DNA from: an uncultured Actinomycetes bacterium
GTDB taxonomy: Bacteria; Actinomycetota; Geothermincolia; Fen-727; JACVIW01
DNA length: 64,000 nt
Assembly (NCBI GenBank): GCA_937127245.1
Contig: CAKZLU010000024.1
Span: 49,804 to 113,803 of the forward strand
Direction: 5' to 3'
The first letter of the stretch is position 1; each line of letters starts with the position of its first letter. The notes below the pieces were generated by a model that ran no database searches, was not told the origin of the DNA, and saw nothing but the letters and a program-made list of their open reading frames with translations. Both the position numbers and the translations under genes were made by a program. Shown here piece after piece: positions 9,145 to 19,900 of this stretch.

Positions 9145-9556
9145 TGTGGCGAATTTCAGGCTTGTCAACAAGAGGGTTTACTGGGATGGCACCGAGTATT
9201 TCAGTATAAACAGCGGTTTTGAGGAGATAGTGGGCGTCACAAGAGATAAAAGAAGCGACAATCTGTATTTGAAGGCGGAATTTGCGGATTAGGGAGTGCG
9301 GGTCGCTTGGTCAACAGATGAGCCGATCGATCTTACAATAATAAACCAGATTGCATTTCAGCGGAAGAAAACCGGCTGGATCACGATGATTACGAATCCT
9401 ACATAATCGCGGCAACCAATTACTCTGACAAACAGGAGGCGCAGACTGAAAAACCCAAACGGACCAATAGTTTCAGGCTGAGAGTTTACAGGTTCGATGT
9501 ATCTGACATCAATGAACCCCGGTACATAAGAATATATGCCCACGACGGGTCTTAAA
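9145..9556 (+). pseudogene. Decayed structural protein gene (frameshift and internal stop)
   Basis: A GTG at 9145 opens a coding-like frame (VANFRLVNKRVYWDG, then SINSGFEEIVGVTRDKR) that meets TAG near 9290, continues in the same frame with GVRVAWSTDEPIDLTIINQ, and shifts frame near 9350. There it reads ISAEENRLDHDDYESYIIAA and further on FRLRVYRFDVSDINEPRYIR before a TAA near 9554. The order and character suggest one former protein of at least 135 residues, perhaps a phage- or appendage-type structural protein like its neighbours. I do not recognise a named family. Confidence 0.5.
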
Positions 9557-9599
9557 AAGGGGCGGGGAATTCTCGGATCCACATTTACAAGATTTTGCT

Positions 9600-10100
9600 T
9601 GAACCGCTATAAGATGCGAAATAAGCACGGCGCAAGAATACTCAGAGTGGCGGAACTGCAGGCTGGGGGCTTCTACGATTAGGGGAGCGCCAAGACCCTC
9701 AGCGCGATCCCCTCTTTTACTTACGAGTATATCAACCGGCTGAAAAGTGAGCGGTCATCAGTACCGACGCTTCTTACGGTTTCAGGCTCATAATGGACAA
9801 CAATCTCGTCGCCAATTTCCTGACCAGGACCCGCGTTAACTCGATAACGCCTGATTTTGGTATTAAGAACAAACGGTCCAGGTAACGAACCTTTCAGTGC
9901 TGGATTTTTAGCTGGGTACGCGTGAAGATTGAGAACGCATCTAAAACGGTGATCGCCAAAGATGTGGTTTTTGTGTCTCCCCGAAAAAGATAAACTGCAC
10001 GCTTAACCTTTCCGGCGCTCCGTTTAGAAAGTGCCATGTCGTGCTTCGTAACGCTCTCCATAGTGAGGTGCGTCTTGCTCAGGCGGTTCAGGGTGACTGA
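9600..10100 (+). pseudogene. Decayed coding remnants continuing the structural locus
   Basis: Short coding-like pieces in different forward frames: NRYKMRNKHGARILRVAEL then a TAG, EYINRLKSERSSVPTLLTV, MDNNLVANFLTRTRVNSI, WVRVKIENASKTVIAKDVV, and finally KINCTLNLSGAPF running into RNALHSEVRLAQAV before a TGA near 10097. Stops and frame changes occur about every 60-120 bp. Together with the two pieces upstream this marks a roughly 1.5 kb stretch of dead genes with the same orientation. The open antisense frame across 10024-10392 has no ribosome-binding site and probably reflects the decay. Confidence 0.4.
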
Positions 10101-10366
10101 CATGCGGCCCAGGAGCCACGATATCGCTTTCTTTCTTAGGCTTTTTGACGAGGCTTCTTGCGGCGGGAGGCTTTCTTGGATCGAAAGTGAGGCGAAAAAG
10201 AAAGCTCGTGTTCTTGAGGTAACCGAAAGGATTATCGAAAAGAGGGTCGAGGAAAGCGCAGATTTTCGAGTAAGCCTCTCGAATAAAGGGAGGCTTGTTC
10301 ATGTTTTGTTCTTCTGGATTTGCCGGGAGAATACAGGTTTCTTGCTTCTGCCTGCGTTCTAACAGG

Positions 10367-11248
10367 TCAGATTCTCCACGCGTCCAGCTCATCTTTGCTG
10401 AGGAACTCTTTTGATATCAGCTCGAGCGCGGTAGATGCACGAAGAGATATCCAGATTTGCGAAAGAGGGGTAAGTCGGGTTCTGTTGGGGTTGATTTCTA
10501 TCAGCGCTGCTCCGTTTTGCACGGCGTATTCCGGAATTGATGCAGCAGGATAGACAAGCGCGGATGTGCCTGCCGCGATAATGCAGTCGCACCTTGATGC
10601 AAGTTCCAAGGCTCCTGTGAGTGTTTCCCTGGGGAGCATCTCGCCAAAAAGCACGATATCGGGCCTTCTTCTTCCCCCGCATGAGCAACGCCCGCTAAAT
10701 CTATCCATCATTCTCAAAAGGTCCCGTCTCTTGGAGGAGCCTTTTTCCCCGCTTGAAATTTTTTCAAGTATTTGTTCTTTGGGAATGTCGCTCCTAACCC
10801 CACACTTCAAACACCTTGCCCTAAATATATTTCCATGCACTTCAAAGACGTTCGAACTTCCGGCTTTTCTGTGAAGATTGTCAACATTCTGGGTTATCAC
10901 ACCTTTTACAATTCCCGCCTGCTCAAGGCGGGCTATTGCTTCATGGGCTGGATTTGGTTTTGCGCTGAGAAAGGTCGATATCGCTTCCATGGCAAAATAT
11001 GATATTTTTCCGGGGCTGAAAGCAAAGACGATGGCAAGCCCTAAGAGATTACCGAAGAGGGCGGGGTTATACCTTTCCCATAGCCCTCCCGAACCTCTGA
11101 AGACGGGAATGCCGCTTTCGCTTGATACTCCTGCGCCCGTGAATACCACAGTGCTTGCCGAGGTTGATATGAGTCTGCATGAATCTCTGATTCTCCGCAG
11201 AGACTCCTCATCTATTGATGAACCTCGTTTTCGCATTGGCCGATTCAT
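10367..11248 (-). CDS. SIR2-family NAD-dependent protein deacylase
   Basis: A roughly 293-residue sirtuin that removes acyl groups from lysines using NAD, yielding nicotinamide and O-acyl-ADP-ribose. The NAD-binding GAGVSSESGIPVFRG motif is near residue 40, TQNVDNLHRKAG carries the conserved Asn/Asp, and the catalytic His follows in VHGN. A Cys4 zinc site is formed by CLKCG and CSCGG. The Rossmann part ends with AAGTSALVYPA and LIEINPN. An insertion of about 15 residues sits before the second Cys pair. Starts at ATG 11248 or TTG 11254 are both possible and neither has a good Shine-Dalgarno. It is third in a minus-strand operon after the acyl-CoA ligase and the NTPase, which makes the ligase a natural substrate candidate. 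Confidence 0.9.
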   Translation of the reverse strand: MNRPMRKRGSSIDEESLRRIRDSCRLISTSASTVVFTGAGVSSESGIPVFRGSGGLWERYNPALFGNLLGLAIVFAFSPGKISYFAMEAISTFLSAKPNPAHEAIARLEQAGIVKGVITQNVDNLHRKAGSSNVFEVHGNIFRARCLKCGVRSDIPKEQILEKISSGEKGSSKRRDLLRMMDRFSGRCSCGGRRRPDIVLFGEMLPRETLTGALELASRCDCIIAAGTSALVYPAASIPEYAVQNGAALIEINPNRTRLTPLSQIWISLRASTALELISKEFLSKDELDAWRI

Positions 11249-11332
11249 TCTCAAATATGTAATTCTTATGTGCCTGCCGTGGGTTGTTCTAATTAAAATA
11301 TAAGCCAGATTCTCAAGGATGATATCTGCCGT

Positions 11333-11863
11333 TCATTTGAGAAGACCCTCAAGGAGTTCAAGGATTGACTCTCTTTTTGCTAGTTCGACTCTAATCACCG
11401 TAACGTCATTCCTTGCCCTTATCTCGTCGAGAAATGGATTTCTTTTATCTTGTATGGTTCCTATTACGCGCTTTTCGCTGTTAAGGGCCTGGATTACCGC
11501 TTGAGAGAATCGGGGACTCGACATCTCCATAGACGCAATCTCGTCAATCACCACAAATCTGACAGAGGGGTCTTTTATCGCTTTCTCCACCGATGGAATC
11601 GCTATCTCACCGATGTCTTTAAGATTTACGAAATACCGCCCAACCCTGATCGGCGAATCGATATCCACTGAAGCGAGAATGCCTTCTTTTCCGTCTATGG
11701 TATGAATCGCAAAGCCTGTCCTTCTTGAGCCTTCTTTAATCTCCGCGGTATAGAAACCGGCGACATCTCTCCTGTCCTGGATGACCCTTTTTATGATAGT
11801 TGTTTTCCCGCAACCTGGTTTTCCGGTTAGAAGAATATGCCGCCTTTTCCTTTCCGTTTTCAT
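11333..11863 (-). CDS. THEP1-family nucleoside-triphosphatase
   Basis: A 176-residue P-loop NTPase of the THEP1 (NTPase_1) family, enzymes that hydrolyse ATP/GTP and are better known from archaea and thermophiles. The Walker A GKPGCGKTT is at residues 14-22, the FYTAEI...RRTGF segment is typical of the family, and Walker B is FVVIDEIASME near residue 104. Length matches the family (about 175). The start codon has no near Shine-Dalgarno: the only GGAGG lies about 25 bp upstream, just after the ligase stop. Its cellular role is unknown; the position between an acyl-CoA ligase and a sirtuin suggests co-expression. Confidence 0.85.
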   Translation of the reverse strand: MKTERKRRHILLTGKPGCGKTTIIKRVIQDRRDVAGFYTAEIKEGSRRTGFAIHTIDGKEGILASVDIDSPIRVGRYFVNLKDIGEIAIPSVEKAIKDPSVRFVVIDEIASMEMSSPRFSQAVIQALNSEKRVIGTIQDKRNPFLDEIRARNDVTVIRVELAKRESILELLEGLLK

Positions 11864-11897
11864 CTGATGAAGTGAAGAGAAAAGTGGATCCTCCTTC

Positions 11898-13622
11898 TTA
11901 ATCGATTTCTATCTCCTGAGCGATGTCCCGAAGTTCCCTTCGCAAAACCTTGCCCGCGGCGCTTGCCGGTAGCTGCTCAATTATTTTCAGCACGCGTATT
12001 TTTTTGTATTTGGCAAGCCTCGAGTTTGTGTACTCGAGCAGTTCGCTCTCGGTTACAGATGCTCCCTGAACAAGTTCGACAAAAGCGATTGGAACATCCC
12101 CGTAGCGGTCGTCTCTCTTCCCAACTACCGCTGACTGCGCGACTGCCGGATGCTCGTTTATCACCTCCTCAAGGTCGCGCGGGTAAACATTGTAACCTTT
12201 GTAAATCAGCATGTCCTTTTTCCTGTCAACGATATATAGATAGCCGTCCTCATCAAATTTTCCCAGGTCGCCAGATTTCAACCATCCGTCTTTCAGCACA
12301 AGAGCGGTTTCCTCAGGTTTATTCCAATACCCTTTCATCACCTGCGGACCCTTGATGAGTATCTCACCGACCTCTCCAACGGGTAGTTCTTTCTCGTCGT
12401 TTTCTGGGTCCACGATTTTTATTTCCGTGTCCGGCAGAGGTATTCCGACTGATCCAAGTCGGTAGCCTTCTCTGCTTGGAGGATTGCACGAGCAACCCAT
12501 GGTGCATTCGGAAAGGCCGTACGCCTCGCAGACAACTCCTGGTATTCTCTCAAGCAGGTTCTCAAGTAAATACTGCGGGATGGGCGCCGCGCCCGAGACG
12601 ACGAGCCTGATATCCGACATGTCAATCTCTTTGTAAAGCGGATGTTCGACAAGCGGCACGAAAAGCTGAGGCGCGCCGCCGAACGCGGTTGCACGGTATT
12701 TGTTGATTCCGACAAGGTATTCATACGGGTCGAAGCGGGGATACGCTATGGCCGTAACGCCTCCAAGCACAAGGTGGTTTAGGTAGCCTACCACACCCAT
12801 GGCGTGAAACCAGGGAACAACGACGAGTATGACCTCAACCCCAGGTCGGGTTGGATGGTTTTCAGGTTTGTCCCCCTCAAGAAGCCGCCGACCTATCCTG
12901 CCGTTCTCATAGGTTACCTGCCCGCCGCCGAACCAGTAGAAGAACTGACAACAGTTGACCACTACGTTGTAATGCGTGACCATGACTCCCTTTGGGGTCC
13001 CCGTGGTACCACCGGTATACGCAATGTGGGCGATGTCATTCACCGGGTCAATCTCCACCTGAGGGGGATCTGGCTCATGCTGGGCGACAAGTGAGGTGAA
13101 ATCGATTGTGCCCTCCGGCGCGGGCATTTTTTGTAGCGCCTTTGCAGGAGCAGATATTGGAGGATAGCAGTCTGCCAGGCTGACAATTATCGCTCTTTTA
13201 ACAGGTGTTTCCGGCAAGACGTTTTGCGGGGCTGAAAAGAGCATGTCGAGCCCTATGAATGTCTCGACTCCCGCGTCGTTCAGCTGGAAGTGCAGTTCTC
13301 TTTCGGCAAGGAGCGGGCTCAAAGGAACGAAGACCGCTCCCGCTTTCAGCAATCCATAGTAAGCGATGGCAAACTGAGTGCTGTTTGGCAGATGAACTCC
13401 TACCCGGTCACCCTTTCTGACTCCGAGCTCATACAAAGCTTTAGCGAATCTGTCAGATAGGTTATCAAGTTCACGGAAGGTTATCTCCATGCCGCCGAAA
13501 ATTATCGCGTTTCGATCCGGCCAGTTAAGAGCGGAGGATCTAAGTATTTGTGGAATGGGAATCTTCGGATAGTCAAGGCTCTTGCAAACTCCTTCAGGCC
13601 AGTACTTGTAGTTCTTCTCCAT
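11898..13622 (-). CDS. AMP-forming acyl-CoA synthetase (long-chain fatty acid-CoA ligase type)
   Basis: A 574-residue adenylate-forming ligase that activates a carboxylic acid to acyl-AMP and then acyl-CoA. It has the P-loop-like AYTGGTTGTPKGV (about residue 205), VVPWFHAMG, the AYGLSECTMGC motif, the SGDLGKFDEDGYLYIVDRKKDML hinge region and the C-terminal PASAAGK motif with the catalytic Lys near residue 558. That last motif fits PX4GK, the site at which acetyltransferases inactivate many acyl-CoA synthetases. GGAGG lies 4-5 bp before the ATG. The operon-mate SIR2 deacylase could reverse such acetylation. Chain-length preference is not deducible. Confidence 0.92.
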   Translation of the reverse strand: MEKNYKYWPEGVCKSLDYPKIPIPQILRSSALNWPDRNAIIFGGMEITFRELDNLSDRFAKALYELGVRKGDRVGVHLPNSTQFAIAYYGLLKAGAVFVPLSPLLAERELHFQLNDAGVETFIGLDMLFSAPQNVLPETPVKRAIIVSLADCYPPISAPAKALQKMPAPEGTIDFTSLVAQHEPDPPQVEIDPVNDIAHIAYTGGTTGTPKGVMVTHYNVVVNCCQFFYWFGGGQVTYENGRIGRRLLEGDKPENHPTRPGVEVILVVVPWFHAMGVVGYLNHLVLGGVTAIAYPRFDPYEYLVGINKYRATAFGGAPQLFVPLVEHPLYKEIDMSDIRLVVSGAAPIPQYLLENLLERIPGVVCEAYGLSECTMGCSCNPPSREGYRLGSVGIPLPDTEIKIVDPENDEKELPVGEVGEILIKGPQVMKGYWNKPEETALVLKDGWLKSGDLGKFDEDGYLYIVDRKKDMLIYKGYNVYPRDLEEVINEHPAVAQSAVVGKRDDRYGDVPIAFVELVQGASVTESELLEYTNSRLAKYKKIRVLKIIEQLPASAAGKVLRRELRDIAQEIEID

Positions 13623-14325
13623 TTTTCCTCCTTCTCTCTTCCCCGTTTGTTTACCGGTTCTTCGATCCTCAGGCGCCAGGTCGCCTAAAATGATTCACTC
13701 TTAAAGGAAAAAAAGACGCTTGTAGTCAGCACGGAAAATTTCAGTCTAACACTTGAACTGTTTTCGGAAGGCACCCAGACAACTCGAGCATGTTTCCATA
13801 AACCGTAAGGGAATGAGGTGCGAACCACGCGTTATTGACACTGACTTACTTGCGAGAACACCGCTTGTAGATTTAGAATCGGCGTTGATGAGCTTGACTA
13901 TCAGTACCGCTTTCCCTTCCGCTTCTCACCCGAATTAACCTACAGCAAGAAATGAGACTTTTTAAGGTATTTTATCACGCCGGTCAATTAGTGTTAGGGG
14001 GTACTCCTTTTAGCCTTTTGAAAGAATCATTGTAAAAGAGTGAAAAGGAAGACACGTTTGCTCCAACACTTTCCGCTTTCTTTGGTAAGATTTCCATGCG
14101 GAAAACAGGTACTTTGCCGGATAGATATGAAAGAATATCCAGATAACTTGAGTACGCTGATTTCTATTCTGCCGGTGGATTTGAGGGAATACCGGTTAGG
14201 CAAGACTTTTTGTGTGAAGACAAACTCGACAATACGCTCAAGGGAAATTGTTCTGTTAATACCGTGCAATTCATTGCTCAGGGTGAGCTTGTTCCGCTTT
14301 TCCGGGTAGAAATGAGGGTGCCAAG
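13623..14325. other. Intergenic region between divergent transcripts
   Basis: About 700 bp separating the minus-strand acyl-CoA ligase from the plus-strand P-type ATPase. It is AT-richer than the flanking genes. Short frames (for example 14040-14309) lack ribosome-binding sites and domain features. It must contain two divergent promoters; I could not assign them with confidence. Confidence 0.5.
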
Positions 14326-16677
14326 ATGTCTGATCTAAGCGCGCTTCCGGGACTCTCAGAAAGGGAAGTTGCCGAGCGTATCCAGAAGGGCAAGACGAAT
14401 GCCGCAAAGGAGATAACCAGCAGAAGCCTCTGGCACATAATGAGAGCCAATGTATTTACGCGTTTCAACGCGATTCTCGGCGGCCTCTTCGTGATAATCA
14501 TGGTCTTTGGTCATCCTGGGGATGCTCTTTTTGGAATAGTGCTGGTCTGCAATACGCTGATCGGAATCATTCAAGAGCTTCGGGCGAAAATCGCCCTCGA
14601 CAGACTGTCGATTCTGGTTGCGCCAACCGCTCGGGTGATAAGGGAGGGGAAAACGCGGGAGATCGGGACTGCCGAGATCGTCGAGGATGACGTTATTCAT
14701 CTGAAAAGCGGGGACCAGATTCCCATTGACGGCGTTGTTCTGAAATCCGATGGTCTGGAGGTGGATGAGTCGCTTATAACTGGCGAATCGGTGCCGGTTG
14801 TGAAAGAAGAAGGGGATGAGGTGCTTTCCGGAACCATTGTTGTCGCGGGCTCAGGGTATGTCGAAGCGCGGAAAGTCGGTCCCGAGACGTATGCGCGCAA
14901 ACTGGCTAAAGAAGCGCGGCAGTTCACGATAGCCCGCTCGGAACTGCGGGAGGGAATAAACCTGATACTCAAATACATCACCTACATCATGGTACCGGTT
15001 GCCGCGATTCTCTTATACAGCCAGTTGAAGGTTCACGGCTCGTTCGGGAAAGCGGTTCCCGGGGTCGTTGCCGGTCTTGTGGGCATGGTTCCGGAGGGTT
15101 TGGTCCTCTTAACGAGCGTGGCTTTTGCCGTAAGCGTGATAAAACTTGCGAGGAAAAAGGTACTCGTTCAAGAACTTCCTGCTGTTGAAACGCTTGCCAG
15201 GGTTGATGTCATCTGTCTTGACAAGACGGGCACCCTGACTGACGGGAACCTGAGCGTAAGTCGTGTTGAATTCCTTGATGGCGATGAAAGGGCGTGCCGC
15301 GACGCGCTTGCTGCTCTGGCAAATGAGCCGGAAACGAAGAACGCCACTTTAGCCGCGATAGCCGAGAAATTTGACATGCCTCCCGACTGGAAGGCGGTAA
15401 GGAGCGTGGAGTTTTCCTCCGCTCGCAAATGGAGCGGAATCGAGTTTGAAGGAATGGGCGCGTGGCTGCTGGGCGCCCCTGAGGTTCTCCTTGCGCGGAT
15501 TAAAGCCGACGACATCATGCGCAGGGTGAGCGGGCACGCATCCGCGGGTTTAAGGGTCTTGCTACTTGCGAAGGCCCGGGCGCTTGTCGAAGGTGACGGG
15601 ATTCCGGATAACATCCGCCCCGTGGCGATACTCGTTCTGCAGGAGCGGGTAAGACCCGATGCTGGTGACACGCTTGAATATTTCAAAAGCCAGAACGTAA
15701 ACGTGAAGATTATCTCAGGGGACAACCCCGAAACGGTCGCCGCGATTGCCAGACAGGTTGGAGTTGATGTCAGGAACCCGCCCGTGGATTCGCGAACGTT
15801 GCCGGATGATGAAGAGGCGCTCTCCTCATTGATGGAAGAGAGAAGCGTCTTCGGCAGGGTGACCCCGCAGCAGAAGCGGAAAATGGTTCAGGCTCTTCAA
15901 AGGAGAGAGCATGTCGTGGCAATGACAGGTGACGGGGTTAATGACGCTCTTGCTTTGAAGAAAGCTGATATAGGAATAGCGATGGGGTCAGGTTCGCCCG
16001 CAAGCAGGGCGGTTGCTGAGGTGGTTCTGCTCGACGGTCGTTTCAAGACCCTTCCTGGGGTTGTCGCTGAGGGAAGAAGAGTCATAGCTAACATGGAGAG
16101 GGTGGCAAATCTCTTTCTGACTAAGAATGTTTACTCCACTCTGCTTTCCATCATCATAAGTATAGCCGGCTGGGCTTTCATCTTTCTTCCGAGGCATTTT
16201 ACCCTCATCAGCGCGATAACAATAGGCACTCCCGCTTTCTTCCTTTCATTTGCGCCCACTGCTGAGCGGTACAGACCGGGGTTTTTAAAAAGAATACTTT
16301 CTTTTTCGATTCCCGCCGGACTGGTGGCGGCGGCATCCGCTTTCACCGCGGGCTCGCTATCGAATGTACATCAGGGCGTGCCGTTTTCCGAGTCTCGCAC
16401 CATGGCGACCCTGGCTATTGCAATCATTGGGACCTGGATAATCTTTGAACTGGCAAGACCTCTTACGATTTGGAAGGGAGTGCTTCTCGGGGCAATGGTC
16501 CTTGCGATTTTGATTGTTTTTACCGTGCCCTTCTTTTTGAGGATCTTCGCGCTGGATATGCCCGGCATTAGGCTTATTTTACAGACGCTCGGCATAGCGG
16601 GAATTGGCGTGGTGCTAATTGAGGTCATCTGGAGATTCACGGGAAAGAAGAAGTCGGCCGCATCGGGTGCGCCATAG
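14326..16677 (+). CDS. P-type cation-transporting ATPase, CtpE-like
   Basis: A 783-residue E1-E2 ATPase that couples ATP hydrolysis to cation transport across the cytoplasmic membrane. The actuator loop contains LITGESVPV (about residue 150), the phosphorylation site is CLDKTGTLTDG (Asp near 300) and the hinge is AMTGDGVNDALALKKADIGIAMG. The transmembrane core motif before the phosphorylation domain is GMVPEGLVLLTSVAFAV, close to actinobacterial CtpE, where the protein is implicated in calcium uptake. There are about 10 predicted membrane segments and no N-terminal heavy-metal domain. GAGGGTG precedes the ATG. Calcium specificity is inferred from family resemblance only. It is monocistronic. 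Confidence 0.88.
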   Translation: MSDLSALPGLSEREVAERIQKGKTNAAKEITSRSLWHIMRANVFTRFNAILGGLFVIIMVFGHPGDALFGIVLVCNTLIGIIQELRAKIALDRLSILVAPTARVIREGKTREIGTAEIVEDDVIHLKSGDQIPIDGVVLKSDGLEVDESLITGESVPVVKEEGDEVLSGTIVVAGSGYVEARKVGPETYARKLAKEARQFTIARSELREGINLILKYITYIMVPVAAILLYSQLKVHGSFGKAVPGVVAGLVGMVPEGLVLLTSVAFAVSVIKLARKKVLVQELPAVETLARVDVICLDKTGTLTDGNLSVSRVEFLDGDERACRDALAALANEPETKNATLAAIAEKFDMPPDWKAVRSVEFSSARKWSGIEFEGMGAWLLGAPEVLLARIKADDIMRRVSGHASAGLRVLLLAKARALVEGDGIPDNIRPVAILVLQERVRPDAGDTLEYFKSQNVNVKIISGDNPETVAAIARQVGVDVRNPPVDSRTLPDDEEALSSLMEERSVFGRVTPQQKRKMVQALQRREHVVAMTGDGVNDALALKKADIGIAMGSGSPASRAVAEVVLLDGRFKTLPGVVAEGRRVIANMERVANLFLTKNVYSTLLSIIISIAGWAFIFLPRHFTLISAITIGTPAFFLSFAPTAERYRPGFLKRILSFSIPAGLVAAASAFTAGSLSNVHQGVPFSESRTMATLAIAIIGTWIIFELARPLTIWKGVLLGAMVLAILIVFTVPFFLRIFALDMPGIRLILQTLGIAGIGVVLIEVIWRFTGKKKSAASGAP

Positions 16678-16892
16678 AATATGACATCCAGTCTTTAGGT
16701 GCGGTCAAAATAAGAAGCGATTCAATAAGGTCTTTCGCTTCGGGAGTTGTCCTCAATTCGGATTTGCTCAAGTTCCTGATTAGTCTTTCTGCTTTGAAGA
16801 ACATTTTTCTGGTTGTCCCCCATATCGATTTTCGGTAAAGAGAACCCACTTTTACTCCGTTTTTGGGTGATGGCAGGAAGGGCTTAAACTGA

Positions 16893-16898
16893 TATAAT
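16893..16898 (+). promoter_or_regulatory. Possible -10 element for the HEAT-repeat gene
   Basis: A perfect TATAAT lies 24 bp upstream of the ATG at 16922. The best -35 candidate, TGGCAG at 16871-16876, is weak (16 bp spacer). A GGGAG ribosome-binding site follows at about 16910. Confidence 0.35.
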
Positions 16899-16921
16899 AC
16901 TCGCCATAGCGGGAGCTGCAA

Positions 16922-19900
16922 ATGCATGAATTGTTAAAGGTAGGCGGCAAATACTACATCGCTCGAGATATTTCCCAAAAGGGAAAAACAATCTTCAGGA
17001 AAGGCGATCTTGTGCAAATCGAGAAGATCGCAGAGGAAATCCCCAGGTACCCTGGCGCAGTATACGTGGTTAGATCCCCCGTCACCGGCGTAGCATACCT
17101 TCTGAGAAAGGATGACTTTGTTCCCCAGCAGCATGAAAGCGAAAGCGAAAAGACGCAAATCTCAGAGCGCGCTATCCAATCGCGAACGCCCGGAGATGAA
17201 AGCACTTTTCTTCGAATTGATGTAAGCCAGTCAGGTGAGTTCGCCAGGTCGGGCGAGGAACTGAGAATCGGTGCTAATAAATTTTCTTTAAGCAAGAGAG
17301 GGAAAAGGGGATACGCGCCTGAGAAGGGCATGAAAGTTGAAGGAGCGCGCGGGCGTTTGATCGAAAAGCAAAAAAGAAGTGAACAGATATTGCAGCGAAA
17401 ACCCGCAGTCGGTTTCGGGGATTCACTTTTGGATGGTTTTTTCGGGGAGGAGACCGAAATAGAACGAGAACACGAAGCCGATTTAAGGCTCAAAAGCAAA
17501 GACCAATCGGAGATGATGAGGGAACAGGCATGGGAACTTGCTGCAAGCGGGGATGAGCGCGCCGTAAAACCCCTTATCGAGATGCTCGGGAGCGCCGATT
17601 CCGAGAGGAAGTGGGCCGCGGTCGTCGCTCTGGGAAGCATCGGCTCCAATAAAGCGGTGCCCGCGTTAGTCCGCGCCCTGACTGACGGGGACCCCGATGT
17701 TCGAAGGGCAAGCGCTCAGTCTTTAGGGCGGATAGGTTCTCCGCGCGCTGTTGACGCGCTGCTCGAAGCTTTAAAAGACGCGAACGAGTACGTGAGAGAG
17801 GACGCAATCGAGGCTCTGGGAAAAATTCGTGACCCGAGAGCAATCGAGCCGCTTTTGGGTGCTTTAGATGACTTGAACCCTGATATTGTAAAAGCGGCCG
17901 CTATCGCTCTTGCAAGGATCGGGCACGAAAGAGCCACAGGGATGCTCACTTCTCTGAAAGAAAGGCGTCCAGAGGTTAGCTCGGAGATAACAAGGGTGCT
18001 TTCAGAGGATGAAAGGCAGGAGGTCAAAAGGGCGGCGTCTTTCTTGCTGGCTTTATGGGGGGACAACAGGGGCTTATCCGAAATCTTGAGGGCGCTCAAG
18101 GATAGAGATCCTCACGAGCGAAGGAATGCTGCTCTTGCCCTCGGGTATGCGAAAAGCAGGATGGCAGTTGGTCCTCTCACCGCGGCGGTTCGTGATACCG
18201 AGCCCTCCGTTAGAGCCGAAGCGGCCCGCGCGCTCGGCAAGATTGGTGATGCTGCCGCTTCGGAAGCGTTAATCAGCGCAGTGGATGATGATTCCGCTGA
18301 GGTGAGAAGAGCTGCAGCGTATGCTCTCGGTGAAATAGGAGCGGAGTGCGCGGTGGATGTTTTAGGGGAAGCTGCTCTGTCATCGCCCGATCTGGGTCTC
18401 AGGTTGGAGTCGGTTGTTGCTCTTGGAAAAATTCGTGATCCTAAAGTGGTCGGATATCTCTTTGCTGCGCTGGAGCAAGGGGAAAGATCGGTAAGAAGAC
18501 ATGCGGCAGCTTGCCTCGGAGACACCGGGGACGTTAGGGCTGTGAAACATCTGATAAGGGCTCTTCGTGACAGAGACAGAGTTGTCCGAAAACATGCGGC
18601 AATTAGTCTTGGAAAGATCGGGGACTCCACTGCCGTCATGCCATTAATCCGAGCACTGGAGGACGCCAACCGCGAGGTAAAAAACGCCGCTGCGTTTTCG
18701 CTCGCCTCAATAGGTGATTCGACCGCGGTGGCTGCCCTGGTCAAATCCATTGAAGCCCGAGACGTTGATGTTACTGCCTCTGTTGCGATGTCGCTGGGAG
18801 CTTCAGGTTATAGGATTCATCCCGAGCCGTTGGTTGACGCGCTCAAAGCGGTGAAGGATGTGGTTCACTGGGCGATAGTAAGAGAGTTTTCATCAGCGGA
18901 CTCTTCCACAAGACGCGCCGCGGCGCTCGCCGCAGGGATACTTAAAATTAGCGACGCGTCTGAAAGGCTCATTTCACTTTTACTTGATGAGGAGCCCGAA
19001 GTTCGCAGCGCGGCCGCTTTATCGCTGGGAAAGCTTCAGGAGCGTTCCGCGATACTCCCACTCTTAGAACTTCTCGGCGATCCTGACAGAAGCGTCAGGG
19101 CGGCATCCGCAAGGGCTTTGGGGGATATCGGGGATGAGAGAGCCATACCGTATTTGGTTTGCGCCCTCTCGGATGCCGCCGGTAGCGTAAGCGTGGATGC
19201 CGCTGAGGCTCTGGGAAAGATTGGCGAGCCTGCGGTTTCGTCTCTTATCGAATTGTTGCGCAGTGATGAGGTGGGTATCGAGGAGAAGAAGGCTTCTGCG
19301 CTCACCCTTGGGTACATAGGATTAAGTGAAGCGATTCCGGCGCTTGTGGATATTCTTCAGAAGGATAACGACGAACTCAAGAGTGCCGCCGCTTTCGCCC
19401 TCGGTCAGATAGGGGACCGCTCCGCCCTCGAATTTCTCGAGTCTGCCCTTCGGGAGGGGTCGCCGCATGTCAGGGATGAAGCCAGGAGGGCGATCAATAG
19501 GATAAGGGGCAAAAGGGAGATAGAGCCTCTCATAAAAGCTCTTTCGAGCAGAGATAAATCGCTGCGGGGTGCCGCGGCGATAACCCTGGGCAACATTGGA
19601 GACGAAAGGGCGGTTGAACCGCTTTTGACGGTTCTCGGAGACCCTGATCCCGAGGTGCGTTGCCGGGCGGCAGAGTCGTTTAAAAACCTGGGGGAAGCCG
19701 CTTTCGAACCGCTTCTGGAGGCGCTTAAGAGTCAGGATGCGGTTGTAAGAATGTCAGCCGCGCGCGCTATTGCGGGTCTCGATGACAGGAGGGCAATTGA
19801 TTCCCTTATAGAGATTTTATCGGATAAGGATGAGGGAGTCAGGAAGGAGGCGATGAGTGCCCTCGTTCAAATAGGAGCAAAAGCGGCAGGTTCGCTGATC

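Noticed and set aside
10024..10392. 122-residue antisense open frame across the decayed locus
   Set aside because: No ribosome-binding site and overlaps coding-like remnants on the plus strand; probably chance.
13753..13938. 61-residue open frame downstream of the ligase promoter region
   Set aside because: Short, no ribosome-binding site, no coding character.
14040..14309. 89-residue open frame before the P-type ATPase
   Set aside because: No ribosome-binding site and no recognisable motif; AT-rich intergenic composition.
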